Shown one piece after another: positions 1 to 5,887 of a DNA stretch of 6,273 nt. The translations under genes and the position numbers were made by a program. Each line of letters begins with the position of its first letter. Position 1 is the stretch's first letter. Under the pieces are notes generated by a model. The model saw only the letters and a program-made list of their open reading frames with translations, was not told the origin of the DNA and did not search any database. Origin of the DNA: Flavobacteriales bacterium (GTDB lineage Bacteria > Bacteroidota > Bacteroidia > Flavobacteriales > Weeksellaceae); the NCBI GenBank assembly GCA_900770875.1, contig CAAGLV010000149.1, forward strand, positions 1 through 6,273, in the 5' to 3' direction.

Positions 1-10
1 AAATTAAATT

Positions 11-649
11 TTGAATTTAGAAGAATTAAAATACATTTTATCAGAATCCGTAGAAGCATTACCAGCTTGGAATTCGCACGAAAAACTTTCTCCACCTTAC
101 AGAGAACGTTATGATATCGAAATGATTAAACGAACTAATCCACGTGTAGCTTCTGTATTAGTTTTATTGTACGAAAACGAATTTGGTGAAATCGAATTTC
201 CTATAACGATGCGTGTTTCTTACGATGGAACACATTCGCATCAATTCTCTTTACCAGGAGGTCAGTTCGAAGAACAAGATATTTCTTTAGACCAAACAGC
301 AATACGAGAAACAGTAGAAGAATTAGGTATTTTTGAAGAAGATATTGAAATTGTAAAACAACTAACCGAAATATTTATTCCGCCAAGTAATTTTATCGTT
401 TATCCATTTATTGGGATACATCATGGCGCACCTGCATTTAATCCAGACGAAACCGAAGTAGAATATGTTATTCCGTTAGATTTGGAAGCTTTTTTAGATG
501 CTGAACCAGAAACTTTCGAAAAAGAATTCTCAGGAATGAAAGTCGATATCCCAGGATATAACATCGGCGACGAAGAATATATTTGGGGAGCAACCGCTAT
601 GATATTAGAGGAATTTAAGGATATTTTAAAATTCCATTTAAATTTGTAA
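11..649 (+). CDS. NUDIX hydrolase, CoA diphosphatase (NudL-like)
   Basis: A 212-residue protein of the NUDIX superfamily, most like the NudL/YeaB group. Those enzymes cleave CoA (or acyl-CoA) to 4'-phosphopantetheine and 3',5'-ADP in the cytoplasm with Mg or Mn. The NUDIX box runs from G84 to I107, with PGG at 82-84, D90, R99-E100, E103-E104 and G106. The second Gly of PGG to the Arg of RE is 15 residues, one more than the classical Gx5Ex7RE spacing, as I recall for E. coli NudL. Just before it, T66-R68 and H75-x-x-Q-x-S-L-PGG resemble the CoA-pyrophosphatase signature. H77 stands where many members have Gly. The start is TTG at 11: a TAA at 5-7 is in frame, and the next ATG (codon 38) would cut into the fold. 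It is followed after 17 bp by the acyltransferase, so probably co-transcribed. Family assignment is firm; CoA as substrate is inference. Confidence 0.85.
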   Translation: MNLEELKYILSESVEALPAWNSHEKLSPPYRERYDIEMIKRTNPRVASVLVLLYENEFGEIEFPITMRVSYDGTHSHQFSLPGGQFEEQDISLDQTAIRETVEELGIFEEDIEIVKQLTEIFIPPSNFIVYPFIGIHHGAPAFNPDETEVEYVIPLDLEAFLDAEPETFEKEFSGMKVDIPGYNIGDEEYIWGATAMILEEFKDILKFHLNL

Positions 650-666
650 ACTTAAATTAATTTAAT

Positions 667-1554
667 TTGGCACAGAAAGCAAAGAAAAAAAACTTTTATA
701 GAGACGCATTCGGACATTTATATTTCTTAAAAAGATCGTTAATATTTTTGTTAGGATCTTTTACGTATAACCGTTACAATGGTTTTAATAAATTAAAAGT
801 AACAGGAACCGAAAAATTAGTCGATTTACCATCACAAAACGTATTATTTGTATCTAATCATCAAACCTATTTTGCAGATGTTTTTGCAATGTATCACGTA
901 TTTTGTAGCGTAAAAAATGGATTTATCGATACCATAAAAAATCCGGTTTATTTATTAAACCCAAAAATCGATTTTTATTACGTTGCAGCCGAAGAAACAA
1001 TGAAAGACAATGTGCTTACAAAATTGTTTGCCTATACAGGTGCTGTAACTGTAAAAAGAACTTGGCGCGCAAAAGGGCAAGATGTAAACCGAATGGTAGA
1101 TTTAAACGAAGTTAATAATATCGATAAAGCCTTACAAAACGGTTGGGTTGTTACCTTTCCACAAGGAACAACAAAAGCATTTGCACCAGGACGTAGAGGA
1201 ACGGCACACTTAATTAAAAAGAATAATCCAATTGTAATTCCGGTTGTAATCGACGGATTTAGACGCGCATTTGATAAAAAAGGTTTAAAAATTAAAAAGA
1301 AAGGAATTAATGCAACCATGACATTTAAAGATCCGCTTGTTTTTGATTTTGAAAACGAATCGTATGACGATATGATGAAACGTATTATGGATGCAATTGA
1401 ACAATCTCCCGAATTTAATAAAGTACGTTCGATAGAAGAAATCTTAGAAGAAATTAAAGATGTCTCGTTAGATGATTATTTAAATGAAGACGAAGACGAA
1501 TTTATCGAAGAAGAGATTGTAGAAATCGACGAAAAAGAAACACCAAAAGAATAA
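667..1554 (+). CDS. PlsC-type lysophospholipid acyltransferase (1-acylglycerol-3-phosphate acyltransferase family)
   Basis: A 295-residue membrane-associated acyltransferase that probably transfers an acyl chain to lysophosphatidic acid or a related lysolipid. Four family blocks can be seen: N64-H65 to D71 (motif I), G125-AVTVK-R131 (motif II, GxxxxxR), F164-PQGT (motif III) and I191-PVVIDG (motif IV). Two departures stand out: H65 and D71 are five residues apart instead of the usual HX4D, and motif III has Gln166 where FPEGT has Glu. My recollection of flavobacterial homologues is that both occur there, so this may be a subfamily mark, not decay. The C-terminal 40 residues (about 256-295) are very acidic and probably disordered. 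The start is TTG at 667; TAA at 658-660 is in frame and the next ATG lies beyond motif I. Spacing to the flanking genes is 17 bp on each side, indicating an operon. The exact acceptor lipid is unknown. Confidence 0.85.
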   Translation: MAQKAKKKNFYRDAFGHLYFLKRSLIFLLGSFTYNRYNGFNKLKVTGTEKLVDLPSQNVLFVSNHQTYFADVFAMYHVFCSVKNGFIDTIKNPVYLLNPKIDFYYVAAEETMKDNVLTKLFAYTGAVTVKRTWRAKGQDVNRMVDLNEVNNIDKALQNGWVVTFPQGTTKAFAPGRRGTAHLIKKNNPIVIPVVIDGFRRAFDKKGLKIKKKGINATMTFKDPLVFDFENESYDDMMKRIMDAIEQSPEFNKVRSIEEILEEIKDVSLDDYLNEDEDEFIEEEIVEIDEKETPKE

Positions 1555-1571
1555 TTCCACCTACTAGGAAA

Positions 1572-2924
1572 ATGAAAAAAGTACATTTTATTGCAATTGG
1601 CGGAAGCGCAATGCATAATTTAGCCATTGCTTTGCACGAAAAAGGTTACCAAGTAACAGGATCGGACGATGCAATTTTTGAGCCATCGAAATCGAGATTA
1701 GCTCAGCGTGGAATTTTACCTGAAACATTAGGTTGGTTTCCCGAAAAAATTACCGAAGATTTAGATGCTGTCATTTTAGGAATGCATGCACATGCCGATA
1801 ATCCCGAAATGTTACGCGCACAAGAATTAGGCTTAAAAATCTATTCGTATCCAGAATATTTATACGAACAATCCAAAGATAAAACGCGTGTTGTAATTGG
1901 TGGATCGCACGGAAAAACAACAATTACATCGATGGTTTTACATTGTTTACATTACCACGGAATTGATGTAGATTACATGGTTGGTGCACAATTAGAAGGT
2001 TTTGATGTTATGGTTAAATTAACCGAAGAAAACGAATTTATGATTATGGAAGGAGACGAATATTTATCGTCGGCCTTAGATCGTCGTTCTAAATTCTTAT
2101 TATATCAACCTAATATTGCCTTAATTTCGGGTATTGCATGGGATCATATCAACGTTTTTCCAACATTTGAGTCGTACAAAAGTCAATTTTCTAAATTTGT
2201 AGAAAGCATTGTAGATGGAGGTGCTTTAATTTATAACGAAACAGATGCCGAAGTTGTAGATGTTGTAGAAACAGCCGAACGTGCATTAAAGAAATTTCCT
2301 TATCATATTCCTGCTTCGTTTATCGAGGACGGAATTACTTACCTAGAAACCGAAGATGGCCCAATTCCGTTAGAAGTTTTTGGAGATCATAATTTAATGA
2401 ACTTAGAAGGTGCTCGTGCCATTTGTAAACAATTAGGTATGATGGACGACGATTTTAACGAAGCAATACAATCGTTTAAAGGTGCATCAAAACGATTAGA
2501 GTTAATTAATCGTACCAAAGATTTTGTAGCCTATAAAGATTTTGCACATGCACCAAGCAAAGTAACTTCGGTTACTAATGCAGTAAAAGCACAATATAAA
2601 GATAAAACGGTTGTGGGATGTTTAGAGATTCATACTTATTCGTCTTTAAATCCCGAGTTTTTAGTGCAATACAAAGGAGCTTTAGATAAAGCCGATATTA
2701 AGATTGTAAATTACGATCCCGAAGCATTAAAAATTAAGCGAATGGAAATGATTTCGCCCGAAGATATTAAAAAAGCTTTTGGTGATGAATCTATTTTAGT
2801 TTTTACTTCTTCGGATCAATTAAACGAATATCTTAATCAAATTGATAAAACCAATAAAGTTTTCTTGATGATGAGTTCGGGTAGTTTTGGAGGAATTAAT
2901 TTAAACGAAGTTTTTAAATCATAA
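1572..2924 (+). CDS. mpl: UDP-N-acetylmuramate:L-alanyl-gamma-D-glutamyl-meso-diaminopimelate ligase (Mpl)
   Basis: A cytoplasmic Mur ligase of 450 residues (E. coli Mpl is about 457). It joins the recycled tripeptide L-Ala-gamma-D-Glu-mDAP to UDP-MurNAc using ATP, returning turnover products to peptidoglycan synthesis. Visible are the N-terminal nucleotide-sugar Gly-rich loop (I9-GGSAM), the ATP P-loop G110-GSHGKTT, the acidic E160-GDE block, the W190-DH motif, F270-GDHNLMN near the central/C-terminal domain junction, and D323-FAHAPSK. MurC and E. coli Mpl have a HHP motif at the last position, where this protein has HAP. MurC itself is the main alternative. The SGxAWDH and FAHxPSK signatures and the overall resemblance to flavobacterial Mpl favour Mpl. 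The ATG at 1572 is preceded by a weak AGGAAA only a few bases away. It is the last gene of the cluster, followed at once by a strong terminator. Confidence 0.93.
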   Translation: MKKVHFIAIGGSAMHNLAIALHEKGYQVTGSDDAIFEPSKSRLAQRGILPETLGWFPEKITEDLDAVILGMHAHADNPEMLRAQELGLKIYSYPEYLYEQSKDKTRVVIGGSHGKTTITSMVLHCLHYHGIDVDYMVGAQLEGFDVMVKLTEENEFMIMEGDEYLSSALDRRSKFLLYQPNIALISGIAWDHINVFPTFESYKSQFSKFVESIVDGGALIYNETDAEVVDVVETAERALKKFPYHIPASFIEDGITYLETEDGPIPLEVFGDHNLMNLEGARAICKQLGMMDDDFNEAIQSFKGASKRLELINRTKDFVAYKDFAHAPSKVTSVTNAVKAQYKDKTVVGCLEIHTYSSLNPEFLVQYKGALDKADIKIVNYDPEALKIKRMEMISPEDIKKAFGDESILVFTSSDQLNEYLNQIDKTNKVFLMMSSGSFGGINLNEVFKS

Positions 2925-2963
2925 TATAAAAAAGGTGAAGCATAAAGTTTCACCTTTTTTATA
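2925..2963 (+). terminator. Intrinsic terminator after mpl
   Basis: A perfect 15-bp inverted repeat (2925-2939 with 2949-2963, core AAGGTGAA/TTCACCTT) with a 9-nt loop, beginning directly after the mpl stop codon. The right arm contains six T residues, which serve as the U-tract. The left arm has six A residues, so the hairpin could also stop transcription arriving from the minus-strand gene on the right. The outer A-T pairs mean that the functional GC core is short. Confidence 0.85.
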
Positions 2964-3128
2964 TAACTTATATTCAGTTATTTATTAAATAATATATGTT
3001 TTTATTAAAAATATTTTGAAAAACGTATTGTTTAACGTAGTTTTTTAATTATTTTAGATAATATTAAGATTTGAAAATAACAAAAAGATAACTGTTTTTG
3101 TATCATTACTTAATTAAATTTGAAAAGC

Positions 3129-3160
3129 AAAAAAGCTGTAAGTATTTACTTACAGCTTTT
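3129..3160 (-). terminator. Intrinsic terminator after the YceI-family lipoprotein gene (bidirectional form)
   Basis: A 13-bp perfect stem (3131-3143 with 3148-3160, core AGCTGTAAGT) and a 4-nt loop. Read on the minus strand, the stem runs into six T residues (complement of A at 3129-3134), a normal intrinsic terminator about 22 bp past the stop of the lipoprotein gene. On the plus strand the stem also ends in TTTT followed by ATTTTTT, so it could act both ways between the convergent mpl and lipoprotein genes. Confidence 0.8.
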
Positions 3161-3181
3161 ATTTTTTACGATTTAGTCTTA

Positions 3182-3832
3182 TTATTTTCCTAATTCTTTC
3201 GCAAATTCTACAGTTCCTTCAATATCAACTTCCGACCAAGTTTTAGAAACACCATCGGCACCTGTATGTAAATCATGACAAGCTTTGTTTAAGGCTTCTA
3301 CAGCCGTGTTAGCTTTAAAATCATCTAAATTAATTGTTGTTTTAATTGTAAAGATGTTATTTTGAAAGTTTGATTGTACTTCGTATTCTTTAGATACATC
3401 GTTTAAAGTAAATTTAATGTACGTTTTACCATCTTTAAAGTTAAGCACACCAAAGATGTCGTTTGTGTTTAACATCGATCCAAATAAAATCATTTTAAGC
3501 TTTGTATCGCGCTCTTCTAATCCCGAATCAATTGAGGCAACAGGTACTCTTACTTTAGCTCCTTGTAATACTTCTTCGGGCGTATTTCCTTCTTTTGCAT
3601 CTAAAACTTGTACTGCATCAAAAGTTCCTGATACAGCAATTTTTTCTGTTGTTTTAAAACCTGTCCATTTTACAGCTGCAGCTTTAACAATACCATCAAT
3701 CATATCCGATGGCTCTTCCTGAGAGATTTGTGTTTCTACGGTTGGAGTTTCAACAACTTCTTCTGTTTTTTTTTCTGTACAACTAAAGATTGTTGTTCCT
3801 ACAATTCCTAATACTATTGCTATTTTTTTCAT
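3182..3832 (-). CDS. YceI-family lipoprotein
   Basis: A 216-residue predicted lipoprotein. Residues 1-17 form a type II signal peptide (basic MKK, hydrophobic core, I15-F-S before Cys18), and Cys18 would be lipidated. Residues 19-45 are a Thr/Glu-rich linker, followed by a YceI-like lipocalin-type domain from about 50 to 212. Support for YceI comes from A51-AAVKWTGFK, S68-GTF, then P97-VASIDSG with R108-D109, matching the family's SIDTg..RD block. YceI proteins bind isoprenoid or other amphiphilic molecules in a beta-barrel; the ligand here is unknown. A late C185-HDLH segment may be a subgroup trait. It has a single-gene layout: convergent with mpl, divergent from mtnN, with its own terminator and a candidate promoter upstream. 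The ATG at 3832 gives an intact signal peptide, which fixes the start. Family call is reasonably sure; function is not. Confidence 0.8.
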   Translation of the reverse strand: MKKIAIVLGIVGTTIFSCTEKKTEEVVETPTVETQISQEEPSDMIDGIVKAAAVKWTGFKTTEKIAVSGTFDAVQVLDAKEGNTPEEVLQGAKVRVPVASIDSGLEERDTKLKMILFGSMLNTNDIFGVLNFKDGKTYIKFTLNDVSKEYEVQSNFQNNIFTIKTTINLDDFKANTAVEALNKACHDLHTGADGVSKTWSEVDIEGTVEFAKELGK

Positions 3833-3849
3833 ATCTACATTTAATTAAA

Positions 3850-3882
3850 CGAATTTACTACAACTCCTTTTAATTTATCAAA
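3850..3882 (-). promoter_or_regulatory. Candidate Bacteroidota-type promoter of the YceI lipoprotein gene
   Basis: On the minus strand TTTG (3882-3879) is followed after 21 bp by TAAATTCG (3857-3850), one mismatch from the flavobacterial -7 box TAnnTTTG with an acceptable -33 spacing. The start codon lies 17 bp downstream of the box, implying a very short leader. This rests on a consensus match in AT-rich DNA, so it could be chance. Confidence 0.4.
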
Positions 3883-3917
3883 TTATTTTTAAAATCTAAT
3901 AAATCAATAATTCCTTT

Positions 3918-3925
3918 TACCTTTG
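3918..3925 (+). promoter_or_regulatory. Candidate -7 box (TAnnTTTG) of the mtnN promoter
   Basis: TACCTTTG is an exact match to the Bacteroidota -7 consensus TAnnTTTG in the divergent region upstream of mtnN. No clear TTG -33 element is seen about 20 bp upstream. Transcription would be expected to begin around 3929-3932, giving mtnN a leader of about 120 nt, or placing the ATG of the small ORF at 3930 at or next to the 5' end of the message. Confidence 0.45.
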
Positions 3926-3929
3926 CTAA

Positions 3930-4034
3930 ATGAATAGGATAAAAAATATACTAAACACTTTATTAATAATCGTTTGTTTGCCTTTTATTTTAGGTTACGA
4001 GATATATTGTACTATTTATAAATATAGAAATTAA
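3930..4034 (+). CDS. Possible small hydrophobic peptide, 34 residues, upstream of mtnN
   Basis: An ATG-initiated frame of 34 codons ending in TAA at 4032-4034, 17 bp before mtnN, the same spacing as between the genes of the left-hand cluster. The predicted peptide has a basic N terminus (MNRIKN), one hydrophobic stretch of about 15 residues (8-22, LNTLLIIVCLPFILG) and a Tyr-rich basic tail. This layout is that of a single-span membrane peptide. There is no Shine-Dalgarno sequence, but that is normal here. Against it: short frames rich in Leu, Ile and Phe arise easily in AT-rich spacers, and the predicted transcription start falls almost on its ATG. It may instead be untranslated mtnN leader. 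I recognise no family. Confidence 0.35.
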   Translation: MNRIKNILNTLLIIVCLPFILGYEIYCTIYKYRN

Positions 4035-4051
4035 AAATCAATTATAAGATA

Positions 4052-4807
4052 ATGTCTCAACGTATAATAGGGATTATGAGTGCAATTCCGGAAGAAATTA
4101 CCGGTGTTGTAAATTTATTGCAAGATAAAGAAGAAGTTAGATTAGGAAAGCGAATTTATTACAAAGGTTATATTAACGATAAAGCCGTAGTTGTTGTTTA
4201 TTCGAGAATTGGTAAAGTTGCTGCATCTGCTACTATTTCGGCTTTAATTTTAAACTTTAAGATTACCGAACTTATTTTTACAGGTGTTGCAGGAGGAATA
4301 GCAAATCAGTTAAAAATAGGTGATATTGTAGTAGGAACAGAATTGGTGCAACACGATATGGATGCTTTTCCGTTATTTCCGACTTATGAAATTCCATTAT
4401 TGAGTAAAACATTTTTTAAAGCAGATACCAATTTAATTACGGCAGCAGAAAACACAATCCAAACAATTTTTGATAACGAATATTTACACCGTGTAATTTC
4501 TGAAGAAGATTTAAATCAATTTAATATTCGTCAGCCTAAATTACATTTAGGATTGATAGCTTCGGGCGATCAATTTTTTAGAGATAATGCACAAAAAGAA
4601 CAATTAGTTGCAGGTTTACCAAATACATTATGTGTAGAAATGGAAGGTGCAGCTGTAGCGCAAGTTTGTTACGAATATTCGATTCCGTTTGTAGTCATCA
4701 GAACCATTTCCGATGAAGCCGATCATCATTCGACTGTAGATTTTACAAAGTTTACACAACAAATATCAAATATCTATTCCATCGAAATTATCAAGCATTT
4801 AATTTAA
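4052..4807 (+). CDS. mtnN: 5'-methylthioadenosine/S-adenosylhomocysteine nucleosidase
   Basis: A 251-residue cytoplasmic nucleosidase that hydrolyses methylthioadenosine and S-adenosylhomocysteine (and 5'-deoxyadenosine) to adenine and the thio-ribose product. It thereby relieves product inhibition and feeds methionine salvage. Catalytic positions of the E. coli enzyme map well: E15 in A11-IPEE (E. coli E12), E198 in V195-EMEGAAVAQVC (E174) and D221 in S220-DEAD (D197). The G78-VAGGI loop and I90-like G90-DIVVG segment are typical of the purine nucleoside phosphorylase fold. It is longer than E. coli MtnN (232) because of an insert of some 15 residues around 140-163, ahead of L165-HLGLIASGD. 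Futalosine hydrolase (MqnB) is a related alternative, but the match to MtnN is better. The start ATG lacks a strong ribosome binding site. It is transcribed alone, or with the small ORF upstream, and has its own terminator. Confidence 0.92.
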   Translation: MSQRIIGIMSAIPEEITGVVNLLQDKEEVRLGKRIYYKGYINDKAVVVVYSRIGKVAASATISALILNFKITELIFTGVAGGIANQLKIGDIVVGTELVQHDMDAFPLFPTYEIPLLSKTFFKADTNLITAAENTIQTIFDNEYLHRVISEEDLNQFNIRQPKLHLGLIASGDQFFRDNAQKEQLVAGLPNTLCVEMEGAAVAQVCYEYSIPFVVIRTISDEADHHSTVDFTKFTQQISNIYSIEIIKHLI

Positions 4808-4824
4808 TTGATAGGATAGAAGGG

Positions 4825-4855
4825 AAGTGCTTAATCTTAAATTAAGCACTTTTTT
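4825..4855 (+). terminator. Intrinsic terminator after mtnN
   Basis: A perfect 11-bp stem (4825-4835 with 4841-4851, AAGTGCTTAAT), a 5-nt loop and a run of six T residues (4850-4855), starting 17 bp past the mtnN stop codon. The orientation fits the plus strand. Confidence 0.88.
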
Positions 4856-4859
4856 ATGC

Positions 4860-4892
4860 AAAAAAATCCCCAATCATAGGATTGGGGATTTT
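4860..4892 (-). terminator. Intrinsic terminator of the rpsF-rpsR-rplI operon
   Basis: A perfect 13-bp stem (4863-4875 with 4880-4892, core ATCCCCAATC) with a 4-nt loop. On the minus strand it is followed by seven T residues (complement of A at 4860-4866). It lies 20 bp past the rplI stop codon and only 4 bp from the T-run of the mtnN terminator. It is the most GC-rich hairpin core in the window, suiting a highly expressed operon. Confidence 0.9.
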
Positions 4893-4912
4893 GAAGTATG
4901 TTGAATAATAAA

Positions 4913-5551
4913 TTATTCTTCAGTTTTAGCTTCTTCAGTAGCCTCTTCTTCTTTAACTTCTTTTTTCTTATCGTTTGCATAGATAGGGTTATCGAAGTTG
5001 AAGAAAGAACCTTCTTCAGTGTTAGCTTTAGCTGCTTTTTCAGCATCTAATTTAGCCATTTCAGCTCTAGTTTTAGCTGCTTCTTCAGCTGCTTTAATAG
5101 AAGCTGCATCAGGAACCACTGTGAATTCGAAATCAACCTCAACAGTTCTGTGGAAACGTACTTTAGCAGTATATTTTCCTAAACGTTTGATTGTATTTCC
5201 AGGGATTTTGATGTTTTTCTTCTCAATCTCAACACCAGCTTTAACTAAAGCTTCAGCTAAGTCAGCATTGTTAACAGATCCAAATAATTTGTCACCGTTA
5301 CCAACTTTAGCTTCTAAGTTGATTACTAAACCTTCTAATTTAGCAGATTTAGTTTTAGCGTCAGCGATTAAAGACTCTTCTTGAGCTTTACGAGCTTCTA
5401 AAACTTCGTTTAATTCAGCTACATTTTTAGGAGTAGCTACAGTAGCTAAACCACGAGGAATTAAAAAGTTACGAGCGTATCCAGGTTTTACAGAAACAAC
5501 TTCAAATTCAAAACCTAAACCATCTACATCTTGTTTTAAAATTACGTTCAT
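4913..5551 (-). CDS. rplI: 50S ribosomal protein bL9 with C-terminal extension
   Basis: bL9 binds 23S rRNA near the L1 stalk with its N-terminal domain and reaches out on a long helix, helping frame maintenance and fidelity. The N-terminal signature is complete: M1-NVILKQDV, then G11-LG and V22-like K22-PGYARNFLIPRGLA to about residue 37. The connecting helix spans about 41-75, and the C-terminal domain runs to about 148, including G91-S and the R132-FHRTVEVDF strand. Typical bL9 ends here (about 147-150 residues). This one continues for some 64 residues: an Ala/Glu/Lys helix (150-178), an aromatic patch (G181-SFFNFDNPIYAND) and a Glu/Lys tail ending in EE. It is the last gene of the operon, 25 bp after rpsR. 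The ATG at 5551 is fixed by the conserved N terminus. Confidence 0.95.
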   Translation of the reverse strand: MNVILKQDVDGLGFEFEVVSVKPGYARNFLIPRGLATVATPKNVAELNEVLEARKAQEESLIADAKTKSAKLEGLVINLEAKVGNGDKLFGSVNNADLAEALVKAGVEIEKKNIKIPGNTIKRLGKYTAKVRFHRTVEVDFEFTVVPDAASIKAAEEAAKTRAEMAKLDAEKAAKANTEEGSFFNFDNPIYANDKKKEVKEEEATEEAKTEE

Positions 5552-5576
5552 GATAAATTTTATTTTAGGTTTTTAA

Positions 5577-5879
5577 TTATTTTAATTGGTCACCGATAAA
5601 TGGCATTAATGCTAAGTGACGAGCTCTTTTAATAGCTTTAGAAACTTTTCTTTGGTATTTTAAAGAAGTTCCTGTGTAACGACGAGGTAAAATTTTACCT
5701 TGCTCGTTTACGAATTGTAATAAGAAATCAGCATCTTTATAATCTACATACTTGATTCCAAATTTTTTGAAACGACAATATTTTTTATCTGATTGTGTTT
5801 CGATATCTAATGGAGATAAATAACGGATTTCTGATTCGCTACCTCCTGCTGCTTTTTTTGCTAAATCGTCGATTGCCAT
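5577..5879 (-). CDS. rpsR: 30S ribosomal protein bS18
   Basis: A 100-residue bS18, somewhat longer than the E. coli protein (75) because of an N-terminal arm of about 25-30 residues. The conserved core is clear: K33-YCRFKK (Cys35), I42-KYVDYKD, I63-LPRRYTGTS and K74-YQRKVSKAIKRARHLALMPF. bS18 pairs with bS6 on the platform of the small subunit. In Flavobacterium johnsoniae, ribosome structure work showed that bS21, bS18 and bS6 hold the 3' tail of 16S rRNA and hide the anti-Shine-Dalgarno sequence. This agrees with the poor Shine-Dalgarno sites seen here. It lies 8 bp after rpsF and 25 bp before rplI. Confidence 0.96.
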   Translation of the reverse strand: MAIDDLAKKAAGGSESEIRYLSPLDIETQSDKKYCRFKKFGIKYVDYKDADFLLQFVNEQGKILPRRYTGTSLKYQRKVSKAIKRARHLALMPFIGDQLK

Positions 5880-5887
5880 AGCTTTGA

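Noticed and set aside
1032..1319. Open frame on the minus strand inside the acyltransferase gene
   Set aside because: It lies wholly within a well-supported gene on the other strand, shows no recognisable domain, and its hydrophobic composition is what the reverse complement of Lys/Ile-rich coding gives.
3115..3122. Exact TAnnTTTG match (TAAATTTG) on the plus strand
   Set aside because: No -33 element at a fitting distance, and any transcript would meet the hairpin at 3131-3160 almost at once; chance is likely in such AT-rich DNA.
2964..3124. AT-rich spacer between mpl and the lipoprotein gene examined for small genes or RNAs
   Set aside because: Only very short frames (for example 7 codons from the ATG at 2996) and no stable GC-containing hairpin; nothing supportable.
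3417..3722. Open frame on the plus strand inside the YceI-family gene
   Set aside because: It is antisense to a gene with a signal peptide and family motifs, and its Ser/Thr/Pro-rich product looks like a reverse-strand shadow.
3864..3870. AAGGAG-like sequence on the minus strand upstream of the lipoprotein gene
   Set aside because: It is over 30 bp from the start codon, too far to act as a ribosome binding site, and the nearest alternative TTG runs straight into a stop.
4837..5046. Open frame on the minus strand overlapping the end of rplI and its terminator
   Set aside because: It is in another frame over the low-complexity bL9 tail and runs through the terminator hairpin; the product is a Lys/Leu repeat with no sign of a real protein.
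4998..5384. Open frame on the plus strand inside rplI
   Set aside because: It is antisense to conserved bL9 coding; its Ala/Ser/Leu-rich composition follows from the Ala/Lys/Glu codons of rplI.
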